A DNA stretch of 64,000 nt from Flavobacterium luminosum (GTDB lineage: Bacteria > Bacteroidota > Bacteroidia > Flavobacteriales > Flavobacteriaceae). The DNA lies in NCBI RefSeq assembly GCF_023635005.1, contig NZ_JAMLJM010000010.1, forward strand, positions 1 through 64,000. Reading direction: 5' to 3'. The notes beneath the pieces were generated by a model. The model saw nothing but the letters and a program-made list of their open reading frames with translations. It did not search any database and was not told where the DNA came from. Both the position numbers and the translations under genes were made by a program. Shown piece by piece: positions 26,732 to 35,635 of the stretch. The first letter of the stretch is position 1, and every line of letters begins with the position of its first letter.

Positions 26732-29296
26732 TTAAATTTTAAGTTCTAAAAATTGATTGAAATTTTTATGCACCTGGATCACGGCATAATTCTCTGAAGA
26801 AATAACGTGAGCCGGTGTTTTAATTTTATAATCTTTTGTCGTTTGAAGTAATTCAACTAAATATACCGAAAATTCTCTAGAAGAAATTCCATGAATAACT
26901 ACAAAATTTTCTGTTTCGTTATAAACATCGTACGATACTTTAAATTTACTGTAGTCCTTTTCTAGAATATACTTGTTGATTTTTTCCATGAGTTGTACCG
27001 TAGCAGGATCTTCTTTTTTACCTACTTTATACAAGACCTTCCAACTTGTAGCAGTGGTATCAAGAGAAATAGCCATTTGTTCCATTTTTGGAATACTTTC
27101 CTTCAAGATATCCTGAGCTTGAGTGGCTTCTTTACTTTCAGGGTACGTTTCAACCACATGGGTCATTGCTTTTTTGTAAGCTGCAACCCCTTGTAATTTT
27201 CCTAGAACACTCGCTTTTAACAACTCAAATTTCGGTATTAAATTGTCACCGGCAAATTGACTCAAAGACTGATCGATCGTTGCCAAAGCAGAAGAAAATT
27301 CCTGATTCGTATACGATTTATAACAATTATTATACACTTCAGTCGGTGTTAAAGTTACTGTACTATTTTCTACAATTTGTCCACTTAAGATTTGAGCATA
27401 TCGCGTATTAGGATAATTAAGAACAATATTGTTTTTTAACGTTTCTGCTTTAGAAGGATTCGTTGTTTGATAAATCTGATACAAATTATAGAGTGTTGGC
27501 AGTACCAATCGTTCTTCAGGGGTACTGGCTAAAACCTTTTCAAATTTTGAAGTCGCCAATTCTAATTCAACAAACTTTTCTTTATAGATTACTCCTAACT
27601 GATAATTCGCAAAATTGCGCTCTCGAGCCAAACTGTCTAAAATAACAGGAGATGTTGGCAATTGTTTTAGATAAAATTCTGTTGTGTATTGCTCCGGAAT
27701 AGCTTCTTCCTTTTTAGGCTCTGGCGTTTGATTGTTTTCCGCGATTTTAACTTCTTCCGTTTGAATCGACCAACGCCAATTTTCTTTCAAAGCTCTTTTC
27801 CCCCAAAGTTTCTGGAATTCTACTTTTCCGTAAGCCACGGTTGTAGGCGTATAAAAATAGAAAGACCCTTTATCTTGAGGTAAATTAAACCCTGAAGGAT
27901 TTTGCGGCATTCCACTGTTAAGGTTCGGATTGTCTTCGGTATTTCTTTGTGCTTCTTTTTGCTTTTCTTCTAGAGCTATTCTAGCTTCCTCTTTGGCCTT
28001 AAGTTTAGAAATATGTTTTTCGAAAAAACTTTTTTGATCTTCTGCCGAAATAGATGATAGATAAAGAATACTGTCGTTATGTTTTACAACGCCTTCGAAT
28101 TTGATGACATCATTAAGATTTTGACGCTTTTTTGAAATCACAAAATACTCTTTATTCTTTTTCATCAAACGTGTCAGAGTACTATCATAATACTGACCTG
28201 CAGTAACATATTGGGTTCGGTCAAAATAAATAGTGGCTAGATTTCTATATGCCGAAGCTTGCAAATAAGCATCCGTTGATCCTGCTCTTAACGATTTATT
28301 GTAGAACTTAATTGCTTGATCTTTTTTATTCAAATGATCATAAAATAACCCCATTTCGAAATTCAAGACATCGAGATACGGTCTGTTTTCTCTATCTTTA
28401 AATAACTTGGCATACTTTTTCAAAAATGTTACAGTATCTTGAGTTGCATCTACTACTTGCGCTTGTTTGGCATGAGCACGAATAACATAATTTCGAGGAG
28501 ATTTACGCTTCATGTCTATCACCTCTTGAAATTTTGAATAAGCACTATCGTTGTATTGAAGCGATTGGTAAATTTGTCCTAAAATAAAATGATATCGAGC
28601 TCTTTCCTCATTTAACTTTGTAGAACCAATAGCGATTTTTAGCGGTTCAATAGCCTTCTCTTTTTCCTCTAAGTTGATGTACGCCTGAGCCAACATCGCG
28701 TTAGCATCCGCCTTAACCTGAGGTTTTAATTTGTCTTTTTTTAATAATAATTCTAGATTTTTAACCGCTAAAGCATCGTTTTCCAAACGTATATTGGTTT
28801 TTTCTCTCCACACCTTCGCTTCATAAATCTTATCCGAATTCGAATATTTGTATAAAATATAATTAAACGCTTCTAAAGCCGGAACAAATCTTTTGTCATA
28901 ATAACGGGCTTTTCCAAGTAACAAATGAGCTTCATCCATTTGCATATTCTTTTCTTTTCCCTTAATATTCATAGAATGCTTTTGTATTGCTTTGGTGGCT
29001 TTCTCTTCGGCACGATCAAAATTTTTATTTTTCCCTTTTTGACCCGGAAGAAAGGCTTCTTCGTCTATTTGCATTCGTTCAATGGGTAGGATTTCCCAAA
29101 AATTATCCGAATAACCCGTTTTTAACTCATTAATACCCGATTGTAAAGCTAAATCGCCATTATAAAGAGTATTATACTGCGTATTTAAAGCGTGCCAATT
29201 ACGATTAACGAATGTATTTTTTTTTGTAGAACAAGCTACTATTACAAAAAGTAAAACAAGAGGAGAAAGATATTTTAAGTATTTTATTTTCAACAT
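26732..29296 (-). CDS. sprE: Type IX secretion/gliding lipoprotein SprE (PorW)
   Basis: An 854-residue TPR lipoprotein of the SprE/PorW family, needed for type IX secretion and gliding. Signal peptide with lipobox VIVACS (Cys22). The N-terminal part NRNWHALNTQYNTLYNGDLA is typical, followed by many TPR units (about 110-380 and 540-760), a Gln/Asn-rich linker near 450-490 and a C-terminal domain ending HKNFNQFLELKI. The length suits the family (about 860-870). A perfect TAATTTTG -7 element is on the minus strand at 29321-29328. It heads the run sprE-bactofilin-atpZ-DUF6168. Confidence 0.87.
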   Translation of the reverse strand: MLKIKYLKYLSPLVLLFVIVACSTKKNTFVNRNWHALNTQYNTLYNGDLALQSGINELKTGYSDNFWEILPIERMQIDEEAFLPGQKGKNKNFDRAEEKATKAIQKHSMNIKGKEKNMQMDEAHLLLGKARYYDKRFVPALEAFNYILYKYSNSDKIYEAKVWREKTNIRLENDALAVKNLELLLKKDKLKPQVKADANAMLAQAYINLEEKEKAIEPLKIAIGSTKLNEERARYHFILGQIYQSLQYNDSAYSKFQEVIDMKRKSPRNYVIRAHAKQAQVVDATQDTVTFLKKYAKLFKDRENRPYLDVLNFEMGLFYDHLNKKDQAIKFYNKSLRAGSTDAYLQASAYRNLATIYFDRTQYVTAGQYYDSTLTRLMKKNKEYFVISKKRQNLNDVIKFEGVVKHNDSILYLSSISAEDQKSFFEKHISKLKAKEEARIALEEKQKEAQRNTEDNPNLNSGMPQNPSGFNLPQDKGSFYFYTPTTVAYGKVEFQKLWGKRALKENWRWSIQTEEVKIAENNQTPEPKKEEAIPEQYTTEFYLKQLPTSPVILDSLARERNFANYQLGVIYKEKFVELELATSKFEKVLASTPEERLVLPTLYNLYQIYQTTNPSKAETLKNNIVLNYPNTRYAQILSGQIVENSTVTLTPTEVYNNCYKSYTNQEFSSALATIDQSLSQFAGDNLIPKFELLKASVLGKLQGVAAYKKAMTHVVETYPESKEATQAQDILKESIPKMEQMAISLDTTATSWKVLYKVGKKEDPATVQLMEKINKYILEKDYSKFKVSYDVYNETENFVVIHGISSREFSVYLVELLQTTKDYKIKTPAHVISSENYAVIQVHKNFNQFLELKI

Positions 29297-29456
29297 AAAA
29301 AAGTTTTAAAATATAAACTTCAAAATTAGTTTTTTAGTATTATGACCCGTAAATGTACGTTTCTTTTTGAAATTCTTACCAAATCATGGCTTTAATTTTA
29401 CTCTATTAGAAATATTCTCGATGTACTTTAGTAATTTTGTCAAAAAACAAATTATC

Positions 29457-30509
29457 ATGTCTACATTCTATAAATTAGCCATAAAAGAAATTACCCGAGA
29501 GACTCCTCAGACTATTTCTGTCTTATTTAATGTCCCACTAGAATTTTTAGATTATTACAAATTTATTGCCGGTCAATATGTAAATTTGAAATTGACTCTT
29601 GACGGACAAGAAATCAGAAGAGCCTACTCTATTTGTTCGGCACCAAACAGTGGCGAATTACGCATTGCCATTAAAGCTGTAAAGAATGGTCTTTTTTCAA
29701 CATTTGCCAATGAAAAATTAACAGAAGGCCATGTACTTGAAGTAGGTCTACCAGAAGGTAAATTTATTTTTGAACCGGATCCTAGCAAACAACGAAACTA
29801 TATGGGATTTGCAGCGGGTAGTGGTATTACTCCAATTCTGTCGATTATTCAATCGGTATTAATAGAAGAGCCGCAAAGCACATTTGTTTTGGTATACGGA
29901 AACAAAACACCAGAAGAAACAATTTTTTATAAACAACTTATAGCATTACAACAAAAATATCTTGGTAGATTTTTTGTGCATTTTGTTTATAGTCAAGCTA
30001 ATGTTGCAGATTCATTCTTTGGAAGAATAGACAAATCGGTTGTAAATAATGTACTTAATGTGAAACATGATGGTAAAGAATTTTCTAAATTCTTCCTATG
30101 TGGACCAGAAGAAATGATTAATGTTGTTTCGGGAGTATTAAAAGAGAAAAATGTCCCAGAAAAAAATATCAAATTTGAATTGTTCTCTGCTTCACCAACA
30201 GAAAATAAAGTTGACGTTGGCAGTAACGATCATGCTAAAATAACCGTTATTGTTGATTCTGAAGAAACAACCTTTGAAATGTCTTCGAAACAAACCTTAT
30301 TAGAAGCGGCATTAAAACAAGGTTTAGATGCACCTTATTCTTGTCAAGGGGGCGTATGCAGTAGTTGTATTGCAAGAGTTACAAACGGTCATGCAGTGAT
30401 GAAAAAGAATTCGGTACTAAACGATAAAGAAATTGCCGATGGTTTGGTTTTAACCTGTCAGGCGCATCCAACAACACCGGAAATTACGGTAGATTTTGAC
30501 GATGTATAA
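29457..30509 (+). CDS. Flavin reductase with C-terminal 2Fe-2S ferredoxin domain (PaaE/FNR type)
   Basis: A 350-residue NAD(P)H-dependent oxidoreductase. The FAD-binding domain has RRAYSICSAP (about 51-60), the NAD-binding domain has FAAGSGITPILSI and FLCGPEEMI, and a plant-type [2Fe-2S] domain follows with Cys 296, 301, 304 and 334. The order matches phenylacetyl-CoA epoxidase reductase PaaE and related ferredoxin-NADP reductases. No paaABCD genes are nearby, so its partner is unknown. The start at 29457 (MSTFYKLAI) is preferred to a frame opening at 29367 because it is where family similarity begins. A TAATTTTG element is at 29432-29439. Confidence 0.88.
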   Translation: MSTFYKLAIKEITRETPQTISVLFNVPLEFLDYYKFIAGQYVNLKLTLDGQEIRRAYSICSAPNSGELRIAIKAVKNGLFSTFANEKLTEGHVLEVGLPEGKFIFEPDPSKQRNYMGFAAGSGITPILSIIQSVLIEEPQSTFVLVYGNKTPEETIFYKQLIALQQKYLGRFFVHFVYSQANVADSFFGRIDKSVVNNVLNVKHDGKEFSKFFLCGPEEMINVVSGVLKEKNVPEKNIKFELFSASPTENKVDVGSNDHAKITVIVDSEETTFEMSSKQTLLEAALKQGLDAPYSCQGGVCSSCIARVTNGHAVMKKNSVLNDKEIADGLVLTCQAHPTTPEITVDFDDV

Positions 30510-30521
30510 GAAGTGATAACA

Positions 30522-30562
30522 AAAAAATAAATTCCAACCTCAGCCGTTGGAATTTATTTTTT
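30522..30562. terminator. Bidirectional terminator with 17-bp stem
   Basis: A perfect inverted repeat pairs 30522-30538 with 30546-30562 around a 7-base loop, with A/T-runs on both sides. The stem overlaps the last codons of the convergent GT9 gene and places that gene's TGA in the loop. Confidence 0.9.
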
Positions 30563-31571
30563 GTACCACCTCCGAAGGCAAAATAGTTCGCATGGCATCC
30601 TCATAACCTTCGATAATTTTGTTGCCATAAACCGATGTGGGTAATAGTGGATATTGCTTTCTATCCGCAGTGATACAAAATTCATCCGGTTGATTAAAAG
30701 GTTTAAACCCTGCAAAAGGATGTGTGGCTCCCCAAAGAGTAATGACTTTAACTCCTAACATGGCCGCTATGTGAGCATTTCCACTATCCATAGACAACAT
30801 CAGGTCTAAATTCGAAATCAAATCTAATTCTTGTTGAAAATTTATGCTTCCGGCAACAACCACAACATTTTCATGATTCCCTTTTAATTGGTTCAACTTT
30901 AAGATTTCTTTTTCTCCACCACCAAATAGAAAAATTTTGACATTGGTTTTAACCAAATCATTGATCACTTCTTGCATTAAGTCTAACGGATAGACTTTTG
31001 ATGGGTACTGAGCAAAAGGAGCTATGCCAATCCATTTTTGATTTTTGGTTCCTGTAATTTTTAGGATATCATCGGATAAAATTGCTTTTTGAGGAAACTC
31101 AATTTTTGTCAAATCTATCGGAAACCCCAATTGTGTAAAAGTATCACAATGTCTTTCAAACATTGACTTTACAGGTTTAAAAACTTTATTTTTGGCCCGA
31201 GTCAACGCTTTTTTATCGGCTCTGCCTTTATCGGTAAAAGCCACTTTTTTACCAGATACCGCAAACAATCCTCTAACGATTTTAGAACGAAGCACATTGT
31301 GTAAATCCGCTACAGCATCAATGTTACGTTTTTTAAGGTCATTATACAATCGGACTAAACCAATGATTCCTTTGTGGCGCTCGTTTAAATCGACAGCAAA
31401 GAAATCTATGTTTTTAATTCCGTTAAAAAAAGGTTTAAAAAAAGGACGAGAAACTACCGTTACTTTTACTTCGGGATACTGCAAAGAAAAAGCTCTCAGC
31501 ACAGGGACTGTCATTGCAACATCGCCCATAGCTGAAAGCCTTATTACTAAAATGTGTTTGATGTTTGACAT
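30540..31571 (-). CDS. Glycosyltransferase family 9 (heptosyltransferase-like)
   Basis: A 343-residue GT9 enzyme, related to ADP-heptose:LPS heptosyltransferases, probably acting in lipopolysaccharide core assembly at the cytoplasmic face. The N-terminus IKHILVIRLSAMGDVAMTVPVLRAF and the C-terminal donor-site segments MLSMDSGNAHIAAMLGVKVITLWGAT are typical. It overlaps the terminator at its 3' end and is 12 bases after DUF4254, with which it forms a pair. Confidence 0.9.
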   Translation of the reverse strand: MSNIKHILVIRLSAMGDVAMTVPVLRAFSLQYPEVKVTVVSRPFFKPFFNGIKNIDFFAVDLNERHKGIIGLVRLYNDLKKRNIDAVADLHNVLRSKIVRGLFAVSGKKVAFTDKGRADKKALTRAKNKVFKPVKSMFERHCDTFTQLGFPIDLTKIEFPQKAILSDDILKITGTKNQKWIGIAPFAQYPSKVYPLDLMQEVINDLVKTNVKIFLFGGGEKEILKLNQLKGNHENVVVVAGSINFQQELDLISNLDLMLSMDSGNAHIAAMLGVKVITLWGATHPFAGFKPFNQPDEFCITADRKQYPLLPTSVYGNKIIEGYEDAMRTILPSEVVQKINSNG

Positions 31572-31583
31572 CGAAACAGCTTC

Positions 31584-32189
31584 TTATTTTTTATTTTGAT
31601 ACAAGACCGGATTCAATTCCTCGTCGTTGTACATTTTCATTTGCTTGTACACTTTCATATATTTATCTCCATTTTCAATATCTTCAATTAACTGACTAAT
31701 GGAAACGAACATGTCATTTTTTTGATCTAATAACACATTCAATTTTTCTTGACATTTTGCACGGTGCTCCGGAGTAGCTTCAGCTCTATGAGCTTCTTCG
31801 TTCATGTGATAAATTTTCAGTGCTAAAATAGACAAACGGTCAATAGCCCAAGCTGGACTTTCTGTGTTGATTTTTGCAGAAGGTTTTACCTGAACATCAG
31901 CATATTTTTGCAGAAAATAACTGTCGATATATTCTACCATGTCGGTACGAACTTGGTTCGAAGCGTCTATTTTGCGTTTCAAATCTAAGGCAGCAACCGG
32001 ATCAATTTGTGGATCACGAATAATATCTTCATAATGCCATTGCACGGTGTCTACCCAGTTTTTAGCATATAACAAATGTTCGATAGATCCTTTTTCGTAC
32101 GGATTTACAAGTGGTTGGTAGACATCATCTTTTATATGATACTCTTGAATACTTCTTTCAAAGATTGGAAAAGCAAATTCTGCAAACAT
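31584..32189 (-). CDS. DUF4254 protein
   Basis: A 201-residue cytoplasmic protein of the DUF4254 family, common in Bacteroidota beside GT9 genes. It is mostly helical and has no membrane segment. Recognisable stretches are WHYEDIIRDPQIDPVAALDLKRKIDASNQVRTD and ALKIYHMNEEAHRA. Function unknown; the pairing with GT9 hints at LPS synthesis. Confidence 0.82.
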   Translation of the reverse strand: MFAEFAFPIFERSIQEYHIKDDVYQPLVNPYEKGSIEHLLYAKNWVDTVQWHYEDIIRDPQIDPVAALDLKRKIDASNQVRTDMVEYIDSYFLQKYADVQVKPSAKINTESPAWAIDRLSILALKIYHMNEEAHRAEATPEHRAKCQEKLNVLLDQKNDMFVSISQLIEDIENGDKYMKVYKQMKMYNDEELNPVLYQNKK

Positions 32190-32211
32190 AGTTTTGACTC
32201 TTTATTTTTTA

Positions 32212-32245
32212 CAAAAGTAGCGTTTTTTTGTACTTTTATACTCAA
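32212..32245 (-). promoter_or_regulatory. Promoter of DUF4254-GT9 in the divergent upp region
   Basis: On the minus strand TTG (32243-32245), 23 bases, then TACTTTTG (32212-32219); the -7 element is perfect and the spacer is at the long limit. It lies in the 74-base gap shared with upp, which has an imperfect TACTTTTA on the plus strand at 32231-32238. Confidence 0.5.
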
Positions 32246-32263
32246 TTTGTAAAAATTATCAAA

Positions 32264-32917
32264 ATGCATATACATTATATTTCAGAACAAAATAGTATTT
32301 TAAATCACTTCCTTACGCAATTACGCGATATTCACATACAAAAAGACAGTATGCGATTTCGCAAAAATATTGAACGTATTGGTGAAATCATGGCCTATGA
32401 ACTAAGTAAAACTCTGGAATATAAAAATATAGATGTGCAAACTCCCCTTGGAATCAAGCATACTACCACTATTGCCGAACCGGTAGTTTTGTGTTCTATT
32501 TTAAGAGCTGGGTTGGCCTTACACCAAGGTTTTATGAATTTTTTTGATAATGCTGAAAACGGATTTGTTTCTGCCTACAGACATCATTACGACAACGATG
32601 AAAAATTTGATATTTTAGTTGAATACCAAGCGGCACCATCATTTGAAGGTAAAAATCTTATTTTGATTGATCCCATGTTGGCAACCGGTCAATCTATTGT
32701 AGCCGTATTGCATAAACTTCACTTAGAACAAAAACCAAAAGAAATTCATATAGCCGTTGTGATTGCTGCTCCTGAAGGTGTGGAGTATTTGCAAAAGAAT
32801 TTACCCGAAAACTGTCATTTGTGGGTCGCTGCACTTGACGAAAAACTTAACGAAAAAAACTACATTGTTCCCGGCCTAGGGGATGCGGGTGATTTGGCCT
32901 ACGGAAGCAAATTATAA
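32264..32917 (+). CDS. upp: Uracil phosphoribosyltransferase
   Basis: A 217-residue pyrimidine-salvage enzyme making UMP from uracil and PRPP. The PRPP-binding loop is LILIDPMLATGQS (about 129-141), preceded by SILRAGLALHQGF. The C-terminal uracil-binding GLGDAGDLAYG is as in known UPRTs. The start at 32264 (MHIHYISEQNS) is chosen over a frame opening at 32228. Its last 6 bases overlap the end of the convergent DUF6427 gene. Confidence 0.95.
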   Translation: MHIHYISEQNSILNHFLTQLRDIHIQKDSMRFRKNIERIGEIMAYELSKTLEYKNIDVQTPLGIKHTTTIAEPVVLCSILRAGLALHQGFMNFFDNAENGFVSAYRHHYDNDEKFDILVEYQAAPSFEGKNLILIDPMLATGQSIVAVLHKLHLEQKPKEIHIAVVIAAPEGVEYLQKNLPENCHLWVAALDEKLNEKNYIVPGLGDAGDLAYGSKL

Positions 32918-33844
32918 CAATCGTAAAACGTAATTTACTATACTGGCTAAGATAATGATTCCCAAAATTGATTCTTTTAGCCAGTATTTTTTTATGGTTT
33001 CCAAATAATTCGTCAACATAATCGAAACGGGAACAAAAGTAAAAATCAGGTACGTATTGTCTTTATTAGGTGAAATAAAGAAAATGATAAGGCCTAGTAT
33101 AAAAGCAAAAATTATTTTTTTGTACGAAGATTGTAAATTCAACGGCTTGTGCGTTAAAATAAAAAGCATAGTGAAAAAAGCAATCATAGCTACTATTATA
33201 TAAAGCCCCAAGGAAAAACTCTGAAAAATATTTTTGATGTAATTCACATCAAAATCTATGGCGATACCGCTACTATAACGAAAAATAAAATCCGGATTAA
33301 AGATTAGAGCAAAAAAAGTAGTAATTACTACTACTGTAAAAAATGCTATAAAAGGAATAATCCAATTTCTATAATCACGGGAAACGTGGAAAATGATTGA
33401 AATAAACACCAAAAGAATAAACAGAATACTCCAAAAATGAAATAAACTGGCCGCAAAAACCCACAAAGACGCATCAAAGATTTTTTCTTTTGGCGTGACC
33501 ATAGACTGCATTGAAATTAGTCTTCGCAGCGCCAATAAAATCAGTGCATTTGAAATAATAAGGTTTCCGTTTGAAAAAGTTCCAGGAAAAAGGATAAAAA
33601 ATATACAAAACAACAGGAACGTATAGCTGTTATCCTTACTCAATCCGTTTTTCTTGGTGATAAAATTAGTAATAAAGAGCGATCCTATTAATACCAATGA
33701 AAAAATCACTTTTTCGATAATCTCGTAAACTGAAATAGTTGAATAACTAGTAGTAAACTGATAAATAGCAAAACAAGTTAACAACAATATTGTAATTAAA
33801 ATATAATTTATTGGTCTTGATTTACTAAAAATGCTTGTTATCAT
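32912..33844 (-). CDS. DUF6427 membrane protein
   Basis: A 310-residue polytopic membrane protein with about 8-9 helices. Matches in outline the flavobacterial DUF6427 family (SKSRPINYILITILLL start, NGLSKDNSYTFLLFCIFFILFPGTFSNGNLIISN) that is usually next to upp. No catalytic motifs are visible; function unknown. Confidence 0.72.
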   Translation of the reverse strand: MITSIFSKSRPINYILITILLLTCFAIYQFTTSYSTISVYEIIEKVIFSLVLIGSLFITNFITKKNGLSKDNSYTFLLFCIFFILFPGTFSNGNLIISNALILLALRRLISMQSMVTPKEKIFDASLWVFAASLFHFWSILFILLVFISIIFHVSRDYRNWIIPFIAFFTVVVITTFFALIFNPDFIFRYSSGIAIDFDVNYIKNIFQSFSLGLYIIVAMIAFFTMLFILTHKPLNLQSSYKKIIFAFILGLIIFFISPNKDNTYLIFTFVPVSIMLTNYLETIKKYWLKESILGIIILASIVNYVLRLL

Positions 33845-33864
33845 GAGTATATTTTATATTTTTG
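33835..33864 (+). promoter_or_regulatory. Promoter of the DUF6341 gene
   Basis: TTG (33835-33837), 19 bases, then TATTTTTG (33857-33864) is a complete consensus match. The predicted start of transcription is near 33871, leaving an unusually long leader of about 110 bases. Confidence 0.7.
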
Positions 33865-33886
33865 CTGTGTAAATATAATACATTCG

Positions 33887-33964
33887 TGACGATACTATAA
33901 AACTTACTCCTTCTTTTGAAGAAAAAAGTTACCGTCATCAATGAATTACATGGGATTCTACTAA
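33887..33964 (+). other. Structured leader with a 7-codon open frame
   Basis: Nested inverted repeats TGACG (33887-33891) / CGTCA (33933-33937), AACTT (33901-33905) / AAGTT (33926-33930) and TTC-TTTT-GAA (33911-33920) lie in the leader of the DUF6341 gene. Just after them is a short frame, ATG 33941 to TAA 33964, reading MNYMGFY. This could be a regulatory leader; it is inferred only from pattern. Confidence 0.35.
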
Positions 33965-33982
33965 CAAAAAAAACGTAATGAT

Positions 33983-34213
33983 ATGAAATCATTTTTTGAA
34001 GCAATAGCTTGGTTATTTGAAGAAATTCTTATGGCTCCTCACGACCTAATGCGCTCTTTAGAATTGGATAATTGGTGGATTGCTAACCTCATCAATTGGG
34101 TTCTTTGGGGTATTATCTGTTATTATATTGTTTACTGGGTGAAACAATTACAAATTTTCAAAGACAACAACGAAGACGATCAGGATACTACTGCTCATTC
34201 TTTCTTAAAATAA
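33983..34213 (+). CDS. DUF6341 small membrane protein
   Basis: A 76-residue protein with a hydrophobic, Trp-rich N-terminal half (FFEAIAWLFEEILMAPHDLM and NWWIANLINWVLWGIICYYI) and an acidic tail. It resembles the DUF6341 family, small flavobacterial membrane proteins encoded near upp and purD. Function unknown. Confidence 0.75.
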   Translation: MKSFFEAIAWLFEEILMAPHDLMRSLELDNWWIANLINWVLWGIICYYIVYWVKQLQIFKDNNEDDQDTTAHSFLK

Positions 34214-34217
34214 AAAC

Positions 34218-34248
34218 AAAAATGCCGCTCGTTTGAAGCGGCATTTTT
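34218..34248. terminator. Bidirectional terminator between DUF6341 and purD
   Basis: AAAAATGCCGCT (34218-34229) / AGCGGCATTTTT (34237-34248) with a 7-base loop and T-runs on both strands; it ends exactly at the purD stop codon. Confidence 0.92.
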
Positions 34249-35523
34249 TTATACTAAATCCTGACCAATATCTTTTCGGAAATACATCCGGTCAAAATGA
34301 ATCTTCTGAATACTTTCATACGATTTTTTAATGGCTTCTTGAAAATTATCACCATAAGAAGTAACCGCTAAAACGCGTCCGCCATTGGTAACCACCTCAT
34401 CATTTGCTTGTTTGGTTCCGGCATGAAAAACGATAGAACCATCAACTTCTTTCAATCCAGTGATTATTTTTCCTTTTTCGTACTCTTCCGGATATCCACC
34501 CGAAGCTACAATTACTGTAGTAGCGGCTCTTTTATCAATTTCAAGTGTTACTTTTTCTAACTCTTGTTTGGCAACCGCCTGAAATAATTCTAATAAATCC
34601 GATTGTATTCTGGGCATTACTACTTCTGTTTCAGGATCACCCATTCGGACATTATATTCAATAACCATAGGTTCTCCCTTCACGTTAATTAACCCGATAA
34701 AAATAAAACCTTTATATTCGATACCGTCTTTTTGTAATCCTTCGACCGTGGGTTTTACAATTCGGTTTTCAATTTTTTCCATCAAAACAGCATCTGCGAA
34801 TGGTACCGGAGAAACAGCTCCCATACCACCGGTATTAAGTCCGGTATCCCCTTCTCCTATTCGTTTGTAATCTTTGGCTGTTGGTAAAATTTTATAGGAT
34901 TTCCCGTCGGTAAGCACAAAGCAACTCAACTCTATTCCGTCCAAAAACTCCTCGATCACCACTTTAGAAGAAGCTTCTCCAAATTTGGCATCGACCAACA
35001 TATTGCGCAATTCTTGTTGTGCTTCGGCTAAATCGTTCAAAATTAAAACGCCTTTTCCTGCTGCCAAACCATCAGCTTTTAATACATAAGGGGCACTTAA
35101 TGTGGTTAAAAATTCACAGCCTTGTTCTACCGTATCTTTGATAAAACTTTCATAACGAGCTGTTGGAATATTATGTCTTATTAGAAATTCTTTCGCAAAT
35201 TCTTTACTTCCTTCCAATTGTGCTCCCACTTTTGACGGTCCGATTACTGTAATATGACTAATTTGTGGATCACCTTTAAAAAAATCATAAATTCCTTGAA
35301 CCAAAGGATCTTCAGGTCCTACTACCACCATATCGATTTGGTGATCAAGAACAAATGATTTAACCGATTGAAAGTCTAAAGGGTTCAAGTTTACATTGGT
35401 TGCCAATGGTGCCGTACCGGCATTACCCGGTGCTACAAAAAGCTGATGACATAAAGGACTTTGAAGCATTTTCCAAGCCAAAGCGTGTTCACGACCGCCT
35501 GACCCTAAAAGAAGAATTGTCAT
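34249..35523 (-). CDS. purD: Phosphoribosylamine-glycine ligase
   Basis: A 424-residue ATP-grasp enzyme, the second step of purine synthesis (phosphoribosylamine + glycine + ATP to GAR). The start at 35523 opens with MTILLLGSGGREHALAWKM, the conserved N-domain. The ATP-grasp part has YVLKADGLAAGKGVLI, and the C-terminal signature is YNVRMGDPETEVVMPR. The frame is open further upstream to 35625 but without similarity. A TATTTTTG -7 element is on the minus strand at 35549-35556. Confidence 0.97.
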   Translation of the reverse strand: MTILLLGSGGREHALAWKMLQSPLCHQLFVAPGNAGTAPLATNVNLNPLDFQSVKSFVLDHQIDMVVVGPEDPLVQGIYDFFKGDPQISHITVIGPSKVGAQLEGSKEFAKEFLIRHNIPTARYESFIKDTVEQGCEFLTTLSAPYVLKADGLAAGKGVLILNDLAEAQQELRNMLVDAKFGEASSKVVIEEFLDGIELSCFVLTDGKSYKILPTAKDYKRIGEGDTGLNTGGMGAVSPVPFADAVLMEKIENRIVKPTVEGLQKDGIEYKGFIFIGLINVKGEPMVIEYNVRMGDPETEVVMPRIQSDLLELFQAVAKQELEKVTLEIDKRAATTVIVASGGYPEEYEKGKIITGLKEVDGSIVFHAGTKQANDEVVTNGGRVLAVTSYGDNFQEAIKKSYESIQKIHFDRMYFRKDIGQDLV

Positions 35524-35635
35524 AGTATTGTGTTGTTGTTTTGTTATGCAAAAATAGCTTGTTTTGGACAGAAAAAAAACATTTATAAATCGACTTTGTA
35601 AACCATATTTTATATTTTTGGGCAAATCTTACATT

